A stretch of 64,000 nt of DNA from Harmothoe impar (GCA_947462335.1 OX381715.1:41206650-41270649); one strand, 5' to 3'. Positions 1 to 10,320 are shown, numbered from the stretch's first letter. Translations and numbers: made by a program. Notes: generated by a model not told the origin, from the letters alone.

Positions 1-966
1 AACGTCCTCGCCGATGCCCTTAGTAGGGCACACCTAGGTGACTCAGCTAGACAAACTGCAATAGAACTAGTGAATAAAGACAATCTCTCACTCATAGACC
101 CGTGCTTACATGTCTTTGAACACCTCTCTCCCGTCATGTATTGCAGATCCGGTGTTCCTCTCACTCCAACAGGATGTGGCCACTCGAGACACGTCAACGC
201 ACCCGCCACAGTGGGGAACCACCTCACGCACGTCAGGATGTTCCTCATGCTGACCGGCGCCGACACAGAGCCAGCATACCACTTCAGGGTGACACGGATG
301 ATGGATGCCCTGCACAGGAACAAAATGTACGAGCCAAGGGTAAAGGACCCTATAGACACGAGCATGCTGAAACAGGCCCTCCTGAGGATACCGGATACGG
401 TGCCCGGCACGATACTAAGGACAGCAATCCTGGTGATGTTCTACGGAGCGTTCCGACAAAGCGAGGTGATACCAGCCACCACGAACCAAGTGATAGGTAC
501 ATCCCACCTCACAAGAGGCGACGTGACCTTAATTGGAAACACAATGACAATGACATTACGGAAGGGCAAAAACTTGCAGAAAACAGGGCAGAAACGGGTC
601 GTCAGAATCACCGGGGTGGCAGATGCAATGTTGTGCCCAGTGACGGCGGTACGACGCCACCTCACAGATGTCCCGACTGCATGCCCCTCGGACCCACTAC
701 TGATGTATCCCATGTCTAGGGCCCCGGTGTCCGTATACGACATACGCCGGGCCTTGGACCCGATACTGACCGCAATTGGCGCCGACATCGGCAAACTGAC
801 ATTGCACAGCCTGAGGAAGGCCGCAGCAACAATAGCATTCGCAAACGGGTGCTCGGAACTGGAAGTGAAGCCCTTCGGCGGATGGCGCTCCGCGGCACAC
901 CAGACATATATCCGCACGAGCAGAGGGGCAGTGAACAAAGCACTGTCACGAGCAATGCATACATAA
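1..966 (+). CDS. RNase H C-terminus fused to DIRS/Ngaro-type tyrosine recombinase (5' incomplete)
   Basis: The frame is open from base 1. Its first residues contain NVLADALSR, the last RNase H motif typical of DIRS-group polyproteins, so the frame continues upstream of the window. A GTG at 70 marks the recombinase-rich part (298 aa). A core-binding, helix-rich segment lies near residues 45-85. The catalytic domain follows, with Arg in GAFRQSEV (about 129), a Lys-bearing strand LRKGKN (about 165), the HSLRK box (His246, Arg249), Trp272 in GGW, and the candidate nucleophile Tyr280 in HQTYI. The usual second His before the Trp is replaced by Gly. The enzyme would integrate circular cDNA by site-specific-type recombination rather than by DDE integration. 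RNase H and YR share one frame here, unlike the separate overlapping frames of the element at 6.1-11.9 kb. Confidence 0.85.
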   Translation, partial: NVLADALSRAHLGDSARQTAIELVNKDNLSLIDPCLHVFEHLSPVMYCRSGVPLTPTGCGHSRHVNAPATVGNHLTHVRMFLMLTGADTEPAYHFRVTRMMDALHRNKMYEPRVKDPIDTSMLKQALLRIPDTVPGTILRTAILVMFYGAFRQSEVIPATTNQVIGTSHLTRGDVTLIGNTMTMTLRKGKNLQKTGQKRVVRITGVADAMLCPVTAVRRHLTDVPTACPSDPLLMYPMSRAPVSVYDIRRALDPILTAIGADIGKLTLHSLRKAAATIAFANGCSELEVKPFGGWRSAAHQTYIRTSRGAVNKALSRAMHT

Positions 967-1049
967 TCAATGACTCAGGCCGCAGCCACGGCAGTTAATC
1001 TTTCCCATCCTCCATCCCTTCTATACACACTACTCTTTGGCATCTTTGG

Positions 1050-1212
1050 CTCTTATTCTGTGTGTATTTTATATTTCATCGTATAATGTATATTATATAT
1101 TGTGTATCATAAAGGTACAAATAATATTTTATTGTCTACATTTTATAATAAAATATCATGTCTCCAAATCATATTCAATGTGTTGCTCGCTCCCTGGGGG
1201 GTATTGATAATG
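1050..1212 (+). repeat. B1 split direct repeat (163 bp)
   Basis: It matches 1473-1635 with about two mismatches (near 1080 and 1111) and identical boundaries. It contains an AT-rich tract and polyadenylation-like AATAAAATAT near 1146. Confidence 0.9.
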
Positions 1213-1472
1213 TGGTCGTGATGGGGCTATGCCTCATCTACGGCGCATTGTCTCCCCCTATGGGGTGCAGCCTACACTATAATACCATACCTCCACCTAC
1301 CATCTCAATACTCAACTAATTACGACATTCATCAACATCCGGCCGCTAATCATACACCCCGGCCTATTCTACATCCAAACATCGTCAGGTCAACACCTAC
1401 AATTCTACCTCCCACCCACCCTACAATATCAATATTCATAATATTAAAATCATCCATCATAAACGGATGTAC
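1213..1472 (+). repeat. A2 segment between B repeats
   Basis: This 260-bp segment is flanked on both sides by the 163-bp repeat. In PAT/Ngaro structure it should be a copy of the element's 5' terminal A1 repeat, which lies outside this window. Confidence 0.65.
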
Positions 1473-1635
1473 CTCTTATTCTGTGTGTATTTTATATTTC
1501 ATTGTATAATGTATATTATATATTGTGTATCATTAAGGTACAAATAATATTTTATTGTCTACATTTTATAATAAAATATCATGTCTCCAAATCATATTCA
1601 ATGTGTTGCTCGCTCCCTGGGGGGTATTGATAATG
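1473..1635 (+). repeat. B2 split direct repeat (163 bp), element 3' end
   Basis: Second copy of 1050-1212. Homology stops after GATAATG at 1635, which I take as the element end. No target duplication is expected for this recombinase class. Confidence 0.85.
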
Positions 1636-2226
1636 AACAGATTACATTTCCTATGGTAATACTAATCAACTGGACCATACAGGGTTAAATATTATCTTCC
1701 AGGGAAACCCCTGTCGCCAATTTTCGCCACCATTTTCTTGCACCAAACAAAAAGGATTTCCCTTAGAAGCCCTTATTGTATCTAGTTGTCAGGGGTTAAG
1801 GTGGTCTTAGGACCTACTTGCATCGATAAACTGCCAGCAAAAAATGATAGATTGCTGTCCTGTAGGATTTAAAAAAGTAATTATTGTCACACGAATATAA
1901 ATTTAGTATCTGTCAAATTGTTGCAGTCAGGGGTTTCCGTATGTAAGATATATCAATGATTCAAAAAGAAATTCCATGATAATGGCCCCTTTTCCCATGA
2001 AGGTAGCACTGCTACTCACCTATAGAATCCGTTCCAATTTACCTTCTCACACTACAGTTATATTTACTTTCCTAATTAATGTATCACTATCCATCACGCC
2101 AATAGCTATAGATGGAGTAGATCGAGAAGGACACGGTCTTCCTCTTTCTTCTGATATGCCAGTTGGTATTGTCAGATGTTTCATTGTTGAGAGTTCTACG
2201 ACATGATTGTAGATTTTGATTGACTT
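1636..2226. other. no recognised gene
   Basis: AT-rich sequence with only short chance frames of about 60-76 codons and no recognisable motif. I see no repeat with another part of the window. Confidence 0.6.
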
Positions 2227-3180
2227 CATCGGCCGTCATCGGCCGTCATTGCCCCGTCATCGGCCGTCATTACCACGATCACGGCGCTTCTAGAGCTGCT
2301 AGAGGGTCGAGTACCAACTCAGAATGAAGCAACCTTTATCCGGGGGCTAAGCCAGTAGCCCATGGCGTGATTCAAACTAGATTTACACTACCATGAGTAA
2401 AAACAGCTAATAATTCATATGACCATAAAAAATGAGTTTATCTCGTTAAAATAGTTTTTTATGAAAAGGCCTACTATTCAATATGCTAGAGTGATTTTTT
2501 CATATTTTTTAGACTGGCGGTTATTGCGTTAAAAATGCTGGAAGTTTTGAAAAACGATGTCTAATAATTACTAAACTTGCTATTCGAATACTTTGGTTTT
2601 TGATGTGTGGGTGTTTCATTGTGATGATGTGAATTGGTGAAAGTTTGGAAACAATTGGATAATATTTTCTATCTATTTTGTATTTTTTAAGAATTAGTGA
2701 TAGGGTATTTTGTACAGTTGTGTGTGTGGCCGCACCGTCATTGGCCATCATCACATGTTATTTGCCGTCATTACCTGTCATTAGGCTGTCATTGGCCGTC
2801 AATGACGATTCAATGATGCAGCAATTACGCAGCAATGACTATCAGGCTGTCATCAGGCCAATGATCACTAATCACATTTATTCTCACAACTTTTTGAGCA
2901 CTTTTAGTTTTCTTCAATATATCATGACAGCAAATGACGGCCCAATGAAGACCAATGAAGACCAATGATGGCATGAATACTGCCATTGATAGCCTAATGA
3001 CGATGCGATCATGATGTGATGACAGACTGATGACGTTTGTTTTCACAAGTTTTTGAGCACATTTAGTTTTCTTCAATATAATTATGATGACGGCCAATGG
3101 CAATGTGATGACGATGTGATAACGTTTTTTTCACAATTTTTTGAGCACTTTCAATTTTCTTAAATATTATGATGATGGCC
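2227..3180. repeat. degenerate GGCCGTCAT / ATGACGGCC repeat region
   Basis: Short motifs of the form (G)GCCGTCAT are clustered at 2227-2275, 2738-2800 and, in inverted form, 2930-3180. Three copies of an interspersed segment (CACAA-TTTTTGAGCACTTT-AGTTTTCTTCAATAT type) occur near 2885, 3042 and 3132. The stretch 2282-2729 holds no gene. Related clusters flank the Ngaro-like element at 5.7-6.09 kb and 11.94-12.0 kb. Confidence 0.7.
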
Positions 3181-3529
3181 AATTTTTGAGTTTATAACAT
3201 ATTTTATTGCACTTGGTGATTTTCAAAATACGATACATTTAAATGAGCTCAAGGCTCCATTGGCGCAATAGTATATATGTCAATAATTCAGATGTAAACC
3301 ATACATTCAACCAAATCACATACAGGTGATTTGGGAGACAATATATACACTCTCAGCCAGAGACAGTATCTATGCTTCGTTTGTGGGTATGAAACTTCAA
3401 CAATAAAGATTATAAACATATATGAGCAATGAAAATGAAAAACACATAATCTGTTTGTGTTTGTATATACTGACAGTTATTCAGGATAAATTGGACTCAT
3501 TGGCAAAGAACAATGCAACAATGGTAGTT
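3181..3529. other. no recognised gene
   Basis: Low-complexity AT-rich flank next to the 3' end of a decayed minus-strand LINE. It may include its 3' UTR, but I see no diagnostic signal. Confidence 0.5.
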
Positions 3530-4289
3530 CTTTCCTGGGCTTTGAATTAATTTCTGTCCTCACACAGTCTGCATGAGCTGGTTAGTTGGTCCCAGAGTTC
3601 TATACCCCTATAGATGGGGCTTTTTCTGAAATGTGGTGTTTTTGATACCAAGTATTTTAACAGACCAGTGCCGGTTGACCATAATAGCCTGGTGGTCATG
3701 GGCTTACTGAAGGAGAGTCCAAGGTCATAGGCATCGTGGCTATTGCCCTACAGGTATTTGTGTAACAGTAACAAAAGTTGTAGATTGTATCTTATCCAAA
3801 GCTGGTCTACATTGCAGCCTGTGTGTAAGGTAGAGACTCTATACCACATTTGTGCATAAGGCATACTTCCAGGCCTAGGTTTTGCGTCAGCTGTAGGCGC
3901 CTAAGCTGTGCAGACGAGACCCCATTGCATAGGAAACCACAATAGAATGTGTGGGACGAGGTGGGTGTGTGGACTCCATCACTACTCCATCAGAACTGAA
4001 TCAGGTGAGTCTTTTCCGCCCTGACATGGGCTAATTAGGTCACTGACCTCAAACTGTTTTGCATTGTGCACTGTGATTGGCTAATGTCCAGATGCAGGTC
4101 ACATCCTGGCATTTTATTTTTACACTTTTAATAAATAACCAGACTGATTAATTATAAAAATTATTCAATCTGATTGTGGATTTAAAATAAATCCTTTTCC
4201 AATTTCTTGGATTAAAAAGTGTGGCCAATTTATAAAAATTGGCAGCCAATTGTCAGTCACTGCTTTAGTTGAGTATGAGTTCTGAGGAG

Positions 4290-4314
4290 TTTCAGCTGTT
4301 CACAGCTTCATCAG
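4290..4314 (-). ncRNA. hammerhead-ribozyme-like core (incomplete)
   Basis: On the minus strand CTGATGA (4308-4314) is followed by a 5-bp stem with a 4-nt loop (AGCTG-TGAA-CAGCT) and then GAAA (4290-4293). These are the conserved hammerhead core plus stem II. I could not find a convincing stem III/NUH cleavage site or stem I partner, so catalytic activity is doubtful. Confidence 0.4.
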
Positions 4315-4584
4315 GTGTAACACGGAGTTAAACCATTTTATTCTAAATTTAAAATTTAGTAATGATTTATTTTATTTATTTGATAGACTTTTATCAAATA
4401 CTCACTTTTGACCTGGTGAGATTTTAGTAATTGGGTCATGACTTGTTGCCATTTTGGTCAGGATGGGGGAGCCACCAGCCATTTGGTGGGCCTCCAATAC
4501 AGGTGGGTCTCCTCTTGGAGGACTTTGACTTCTGATTCAGTGTGATATTGGTAGCTTTTGGTGTAGACTCGGGGATCAATCTTT

Positions 4585-4779
4585 CATTGATATTATCCCT
4601 TACCGTGTGGGTAGACTACAGAGCAAGTGCACTGGCTTTTTTCCCGACACCGAATTCTACATTCATGAGTCCAGGTTGAGGCGAAATCAAAAATAATATT
4701 TTTTGAAAAAATATTATCCATGGTTAAGCCAGTGCACTTGCTCTGTAGTCTACCCACACGGTAAGGGATAATATCAATG
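4585..4779. repeat. perfect 54-bp inverted repeat with 87-bp loop
   Basis: 4585-4638 is the exact reverse complement of 4726-4779. The loop holds a further AT-rich hairpin (about 4693-4717). The outer edge coincides with the right border of the 834-bp insertion. Confidence 0.95.
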
Positions 4780-5690
4780 TAGGAAACCACAATAGGCCAA
4801 CACTGGCATAATTGTTTGCTTGTAAGCAAGGGTAGCAGTGGGAGTGGACACCTTTCGGCACATCATGCGTTGCATGAGACACTGATTCGATGCAGCACTT
4901 ACACTTTTGCCAATTGGTTCTCCAGAGTTAATACACTATCAAGGATCATTCCTAGGTACTCATATGAGTCACGTTTTTAGACTTGCATTGCCCATCTTAA
5001 TGATAAACAGGGAAAAGTCTAGAGCTGGTGGTGGGTTAAAGATTACTGTATTAGTTTTATCCTTGATAATGCATAACCCACTGGAGCTGAACCATTTGTG
5101 TACATTATCAGCGTCACTCTGTAGATTGGCCCTGGAATGTTTGGTGAGCTGACGTAGAATACCATCTCATCAGCATACATGATTATCTTACAGTGTGATA
5201 GTACATTTGGCAGTGAATTAACAAAACATATAAACAATAGGGGACCAAGTATAGACCCTTGTGGCACTCCATATCGCACAGGTAGGATACTAGAGATAGT
5301 CCCGTTACACACTACATGCTGCGTTCGGTTTTTAAGGTAGGCAAATAACCAATCGGTATATATCGGAGGTAAATTATTGAGCTGTTTCATACGGGATATG
5401 AGCTCTAAATGGTGTATGTTATCAAAAGCCTTCCGCAAGTCAAGTACACACAAGCAGATGCTCCCCCTATCTTTGGCTATGTATATATCATTAATGAATT
5501 TGAAAACAGCATCATTTGTTCCCCTGGACGTGCGGAAGCCGTATCGGGCACCGCTCAGCTAACTGGTACATTCCAGTGATTGGTAAATATTATCATAGGG
5601 CGCGAATTCCCTATCTGCTTTAGGTCCCCAGATTTTGTTAAGGGGACTACTTTGCCACTAGCCCATTCCTTAGGGAATGATGGCTCATAC

Positions 5691-6090
5691 CGGCCTGATT
5701 ACGGTCAATGATGTCCTGATGACGATGTGACAGAGGGAATTAAGGGGTTAAATATTACTAGCGTAATAATACTTGGTAAATATGGGTAATATCGGGTAAA
5801 ATTACTCATTGAAGCTGGGTCATATCACACTCAGCCTTCGGCATCGTGTGATATGACCCAGCTTCAACTTGTGAAGTATGATGTGCATTTATGTCAATAG
5901 CGTGGAGTTTTGTCTATTTACCCTTTGGGCATCCTTGTTCATCATCAGGCCATAGTCAGGCCGTCATCAGGCCGTCATTGGCCATCATTGGCCGTCATCA
6001 GGCCGTCATCAGGCCGTCATCGGGCTGTCAAAGTTGTGAACAGTACGTCATCAGTACATCATCACGTTGTCATCGGCCGTCATCACATCG
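5691..6090. repeat. GGCCGTCAT-type repeat array with a 22-bp hairpin
   Basis: GCCGTCAT/GGCCATCAT units are dense at 5941-6085. A perfect 22-bp inverted repeat, 5809-5830 with 5846-5867, lies upstream. The Ngaro-like element begins at 6091, inside the array. Confidence 0.8.
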
Positions 6091-6420
6091 TAATGATCAC
6101 AAGACGAGTCGAGTATATAGTTTGGAAATTTTAATCCTGAATGAAGATTTGATACGGTAGTACAGACAGGATAACAAATTTATACGAGGCCTAACAAGTT
6201 GGCCTAAGTAAACATGTCTGGAATACATGTAAAACATGAGTAGGTGTAACCTATACGGTAACCATGGCAACCATGGGAGTAGTATACATGTTTAGTTATG
6301 ACCTATACGGTAACCATGGAAACCATGGGAATAGTATATATTTTAAGTAACCTTGACAACAACAAATAACATATAGGATATGAACAATATGAGATCATGT
6401 GGATCATACCAGTCTATGGG
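6091..6420 (-). repeat. B2 split direct repeat (330 bp)
   Basis: Near-identical to 6757-7086 with matching ends (TAATGATCAC to CTATGGG). It contains two CCTATACGGTAACCATGG submotifs. Confidence 0.93.
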
Positions 6421-6585
6421 TATACATAATGATGAAAAGTAAAGTAGATAACAATGAATAGTAAATGTTTAATACCGGTAGGATGAAAAGGTATGAGAAT
6501 AAATGTTGTAATAATACCGGTAACATGAGGTATGAGAATTATGATATTGATATGAAATGTTAAGATGAGGTGTGGGTTGGGTGGG

Positions 6586-6757
6586 GACAAAAACAAAGGT
6601 TACACTTGAGATTATGGTGGGCGGAAGTGAAGACGGGGCGCTGGTACCAGCGAGTCCTAGAGACAGTTGTAGTACCCGAGCGTCCCACTGGGGGCGCTGC
6701 AGTAATTTGGCGCCACGCCTTGGAGCATTACGCGACAACTGAGTTTCAGTTATCGAT
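6586..6757 (-). repeat. A2 split direct repeat (172 bp)
   Basis: It matches 11774-11944 apart from one G in a homopolymer run. It abuts B1 at base 6757. The 165 bp between it and B2 (6421-6585) are not repeated elsewhere in the window. Confidence 0.93.
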
Positions 6758-7086
6758 AATGATCACAAGACGAGTCGAGTATATAGTTTGGAAATTTTAA
6801 TCCTGAATGAAGATTTGATACGGTAGTACAGACAGGATAACAAATTTATACGAGGCCTAACAAGTTGGCCTAAGTAAACATGTCTGGAATACATGTAAAA
6901 CATGAGTAGGTGTAACCTATACGGTAACCATGGCAACCATGGGAGTAGTATACATGTTTAGTTATGACCTATACGGTAACCATGGAAACCATGGGAATAG
7001 TATATATTTTAAGTAACCTTGACAACAACAAATAACATATAGGATATGAACAATATGAGATCATGTGGATCATACCAGTCTATGGG
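6757..7086 (-). repeat. B1 split direct repeat (330 bp)
   Basis: Second copy of 6091-6420. The YR gene ends within its first bases (stop at 7080-7082). Confidence 0.93.
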
Positions 7087-8132
7087 CCAAAGAGAGTGGC
7101 CAGCTGGGAGGCCACTCGTGAAGACTGGGGAGAGGGTACATATGGTCTCATCCCATTTACGGTAGACCAAGTCCCATGTTTAGACACATCAAGTCTGTCA
7201 GCACCTGCATACACTGCAGCCTGGCTACCACCTCTGCGTAGTGAGTGACCGGAGAACTTAGCCCCATATGGGCAGCCAAGGTCCTGGAGGGCCTCTCGTA
7301 TGGCGGCGTTAAAGACGGATGGTGTGAGAGGGGTGCCATTAAACAGCATGAATGCTGGCGAGTGTTGGGGAGCAGGTAGCTGTGTGACATATGCCTCCCA
7401 TGCTGCAGTAGGGCATGCTGGGGAGCCAGGTACACGTGGTAATGAGAGAGGCACTGGAGGCGAAGATGCACTGATCGTCTTTGAGGAGTGGAGAACCACA
7501 GTAAGTCCATGTGGGTAGGTGAAGATGTCCCCCCTGGAGAGGGTATGAGGTCCAGACCACTGGGTCACGGTAGGAGACAGTAAGTTTGATGCTCTGAGGA
7601 AGGAGAAATATCCAACACACAGAGCAGCCTTGACAGGGGAGGAGTAAGGTACATAGTCCAGATACTGGCACAGGAGTATTAGGTCCTGGGGTGTAAGAGG
7701 AGGCGCTGGAGAGGACAGGTGGGGGCGTCTGATCAGTCCTCCTTTATAAACATCATGAGCCTCTGTAGAGTGGAGGCTAGTAACGTCGCCACCACGGGCT
7801 AAGATCCACCTCTTGGCGCCTGAAATGTAGTTTCTGCGCGACCCCGGGGCTGCCAAAGAATTGGCCAAGAACTGCTGGAAGAGGGCAGCCTCGGGGACGG
7901 AAGGAAAGAGAATATTGGTACCATAATATACAGCGAAGGTAAGGTAATAAACCGCTTGTCTCTGTCTGTTGGATTTTGACGCCTCTGTAGATGAGGCGTT
8001 GAAGGAGGCTATAGTCTGTAGGCCTAGTAGGGTATCTACAAGAGAATTATAAAGCATCAAACATGGGTAGAGGGCGTACAGGGTGGACCTTTTGAAGGCC
8101 CCTCTTTCTGACCTCAGCCGCTGCATACACAC
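7080..8132 (-). CDS. Ngaro-like tyrosine recombinase
   Basis: 350 codons from GTG; the first ATG is the third codon. The core-binding part spans about residues 55-135, with PGSRRNYISGAKRW typical of YR arm domains. The catalytic part has Arg180 in FSFLRASNL, the box FSGHSLRRGG (His296, Arg299), KHGTW (His319, Trp322) and the nucleophile candidate Tyr331 in MRPYV. All catalytic positions are present, so the enzyme looks competent. Its N-terminus overlaps the RT-RNase H gene by 86 bp in another frame, suggesting frameshift or reinitiation from a shared transcript. It would insert the circular cDNA made by the upstream RT. Confidence 0.92.
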   Translation of the reverse strand: MCMQRLRSERGAFKRSTLYALYPCLMLYNSLVDTLLGLQTIASFNASSTEASKSNRQRQAVYYLTFAVYYGTNILFPSVPEAALFQQFLANSLAAPGSRRNYISGAKRWILARGGDVTSLHSTEAHDVYKGGLIRRPHLSSPAPPLTPQDLILLCQYLDYVPYSSPVKAALCVGYFSFLRASNLLSPTVTQWSGPHTLSRGDIFTYPHGLTVVLHSSKTISASSPPVPLSLPRVPGSPACPTAAWEAYVTQLPAPQHSPAFMLFNGTPLTPSVFNAAIREALQDLGCPYGAKFSGHSLRRGGSQAAVYAGADRLDVSKHGTWSTVNGMRPYVPSPQSSRVASQLATLFGP

Positions 8133-10320
8133 GCTTGCTGTGGATGTGCTGGCGGCTCAGGGCATCCGCCAGTGGGATATCCTCGCCTCGCTTGTGTTTA
8201 ATGATTAATTTTTGATCTCTGAGGGCTGCCTCCAGCCAGAGCTGGCGTGTACACATAGCTAGGATCTTATCTGTGGCGCGTCCGGTCTGGAGGGCATGGC
8301 TAGACGCCATGTTGTCCGTGAATATGAGAACAGGGAGGCCTGGTATGTCCTTGGGGACAAGTGAACGGTAGGCCGTCACAAGGTTAACTGCCTCCAAGTG
8401 CACGATGAGAGGGTAGTCTGATTTTTCTAGAGCCGTGTACTGGTGAGTGTAGTACTTGGTGAGAGAGTTTCCACCTCCTCCAGTAAGGGTTGAGTCACAT
8501 TCCAGAATGTAGTCGTGGTACGGTGGGTCCAGGAGGTGTACTCCGTTTGACTGTCGTGCATACTGGAGGAACCACAGAACATCCATTTTGAACCCATTGT
8601 TGACAAACACAACTCCTGTAGGTGGAGCATGCTTCAGGGTCTGGAGGATACGACAGATGAATTTTCTCGCTGGTGGGATGCATTTAGATACGTGCACAAT
8701 CTTTCCCACCAGTGATTGAATGTCCTTAACAGTTGAGAACTTGGTCTTTGACCACTGGAGGCATTCCTTTTCAATCTCTGAGAGCTTTGGGTCAGGAACT
8801 GTAATAGACATAGCCACGGTGTCGAACCTGAAGCCCAGCCACTCCATGACCTGGGTCGGGGGCTGGCACTTCTCTGGTGATAGTTGCAGACCAAGGTCAG
8901 CGCACAGGTCAAGGAAAGCCTGGTAGTCTGATTGGGCCTCCTCCAGGGTAGTGGCCGCACCACAAAAGTCGTCCAGATATGACAACGACCAATGATTTGC
9001 TTTACCAAGGAGGTAGACCACAGCTGATGTTGTACGCTGGCAGGCAGAAGAGGAAAGTCTAGCACCGAAAGACGGGCAGAGGTCGATGTAATATGACCCT
9101 TCGAACTTCATGCCAAGGAGAGGAAGGTCACCTGGGTCGGTGCGCCACTGGTGGTAGGCGCGGGAGAGATCGCCCTTCCAGAGGAAACACCCAGTCCCGA
9201 GCAGCCTGATCTTTGTACTGAGGTCCTCCACGGAGGGGAGTGTGTAGGGGCGTAGGTGACCTTCTAAACAATGTTTGGTGATACCACCATTCACTCCGGT
9301 TTTGTCAGGGAAAGAGAGATCAAGAATGATCCTCCTGTCCCTAGTGTCTTTCTTAGGGGCCGTCATGAGTGGGGCCGTATTGGTCCAGGGTGTGAAGGGA
9401 GGAGCAGTGAACGGGCCCAGGAGGCCGCCCAGCTGGAGTTCTTTCACAATATGGTCACGTACATGAGAGGGGTACTTTGTCGCTGTGTCATGATTTTTAC
9501 TGCACGCTGGGGGCGGGGCAGAAGCTGTATAGCCCACCGGCCAGCCAAAGCGCAAGAATTCGACCAGTTCAGTGTCATGATAGTCAGCGAGTAGTTGGTC
9601 CCACCTGTCTAGATTGAGGGCTGAAGGTACAGTAAGCCTAGCACCTAGGTGGTTTGGCAAGCCATAGTTTGACACTGCAGTATACAGGTAGGCATACTCA
9701 GGGAAATTTCTCCAGTGCTGTGAGTCCAGTTGAGGCCAGAATGACGCCCTAATGGGTGCATACTGCTGTGGCGTGGGGCCTACTGGAGGAGTGTCTGAGA
9801 GAACTGGGTCATAGTTCAGGAAATCCTGATGTCCCTCAACCAGGTCAGCCACAGGTGTAGAATGGCTATGAGCCTGGGGAGGGTTGGGGGGAAAGGCAGA
9901 TGAACCAGCTGTGTCTGCTACATCAGGGGGACATAAACAGGTCTGAGGCTGGGGTGTAGTGCCGTCAGCTGTAGTGTGGGAACCCAGCACAGGGTGGGTT
10001 GTAGCAACAGAAAACAGAGAGTCAGTGGGCTCAAGCTTACTGTAGGTGTGAGGATCACGTGGTCTCACAGCTGAAGTGGTAACACCGGGCGTAGGGGTGT
10101 AGTAGTCTTGACTTGTGAAGTCACAGATCTGTAGTCCACTAGACTGCTGAGTTGTAGTTGTAGCAGGAGTGGCAACCAACCCAGTACCGGTGGCCCGTGT
10201 TAGGTGAGGGGCACCGGGGGTAGTCACTGATCGCTCGTGGTCAGAAGGAGTCAGGGGGCAAGCCGGGTCAGGAAATGTGTGAGGCATGTACATGTTGCCG
10301 GAGTAGGCCGGCTCAGGCAC
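8047..10320 (-). CDS. DIRS/Ngaro-type reverse transcriptase-RNase H
   Basis: 757 codons. The first 190 residues are Thr/Pro/Ser-rich linker. The RT domain spans about 295-560: APKKDTRDRRIILDLS, motif A KGDLSRAYHQ (Asp384), and catalytic YLDD at 448-451. The thumb-like region follows with VKDIQSLVGKIVH. RNase H follows with Asp609 (LECDST), Glu643 (HLEAVN), Asp669 (FTDN) and the final Asp in LADALSR (719). No integrase or protease domain is present, as in YR elements. The GTG used as start overlaps the gag-like ORF by 8 bp; the first ATG is about residue 10. The frame is uninterrupted, suggesting activity or a recent insertion. Confidence 0.93.
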   Translation of the reverse strand: MPEPAYSGNMYMPHTFPDPACPLTPSDHERSVTTPGAPHLTRATGTGLVATPATTTTQQSSGLQICDFTSQDYYTPTPGVTTSAVRPRDPHTYSKLEPTDSLFSVATTHPVLGSHTTADGTTPQPQTCLCPPDVADTAGSSAFPPNPPQAHSHSTPVADLVEGHQDFLNYDPVLSDTPPVGPTPQQYAPIRASFWPQLDSQHWRNFPEYAYLYTAVSNYGLPNHLGARLTVPSALNLDRWDQLLADYHDTELVEFLRFGWPVGYTASAPPPACSKNHDTATKYPSHVRDHIVKELQLGGLLGPFTAPPFTPWTNTAPLMTAPKKDTRDRRIILDLSFPDKTGVNGGITKHCLEGHLRPYTLPSVEDLSTKIRLLGTGCFLWKGDLSRAYHQWRTDPGDLPLLGMKFEGSYYIDLCPSFGARLSSSACQRTTSAVVYLLGKANHWSLSYLDDFCGAATTLEEAQSDYQAFLDLCADLGLQLSPEKCQPPTQVMEWLGFRFDTVAMSITVPDPKLSEIEKECLQWSKTKFSTVKDIQSLVGKIVHVSKCIPPARKFICRILQTLKHAPPTGVVFVNNGFKMDVLWFLQYARQSNGVHLLDPPYHDYILECDSTLTGGGGNSLTKYYTHQYTALEKSDYPLIVHLEAVNLVTAYRSLVPKDIPGLPVLIFTDNMASSHALQTGRATDKILAMCTRQLWLEAALRDQKLIIKHKRGEDIPLADALSRQHIHSKRVYAAAEVRKRGLQKVHPVRPLPMFDAL

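Larger units (their letters stand above)
1..1635 (+). mobile_element. 3' end of Ngaro/PAT-type tyrosine-recombinase retrotransposon (5' part outside window)
   Basis: The window opens inside an open frame that runs from the end of an RNase H domain straight into a tyrosine recombinase and stops at 966. It is followed by a 163-bp repeat (1050-1212), a 260-bp spacer (1213-1472) and a second copy of the 163-bp repeat (1473-1635). This is the B1-A2-B2 arrangement of the 'split direct repeats' known from Ngaro and PAT elements. The matching A1 copy should lie upstream of the window and should equal 1213-1472. Family placement is inferred from domain order plus repeat layout. Confidence 0.8.
3946..4779. 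mobile_element. 834-bp insertion with 16-bp target-site duplication inside LINE-A
   Basis: The 16-mer TAGGAAACCACAATAG occurs at 3930-3945 and again at 4780-4795. LINE-A coding resumes across the two copies, so the intervening 834 bp is a clean insertion. It contains no long ORF. It carries a hammerhead-like core on the minus strand (4290-4314) and ends in a perfect 54-bp inverted repeat (4585-4638 / 4726-4779). Length of duplication, hammerhead-like core and fold-back end would fit a non-autonomous or rearranged Penelope-like insertion, but this is inference. Confidence 0.8.
3530..5690 (-). pseudogene. CR1/L2-like LINE reverse transcriptase, decayed and interrupted (LINE-A)
   Basis: Read on the minus strand. 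A segment near 5580-5690 resembles the FPxxW...PL-KSG start of the RT domain. 5440-5560 holds YGFR and DLRKAFD. The longest clean piece (5043-5453, 136 aa) carries GVPQGSILGPLLF and the catalytic box as YADE instead of YADD. YLGMILD follows near 4960, a Pro-Val-Leu-Ala-Tyr segment near 4805, and the C-terminal SPIYRGIELWDQL motif near 3600. Several frameshifts and stops separate the pieces. An 834-bp insertion with target duplication splits the gene at 3946-4779. The altered catalytic box and frameshifts mean this copy is inactive. The endonuclease domain is not seen, so the copy is probably 5'-truncated. Confidence 0.85.
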
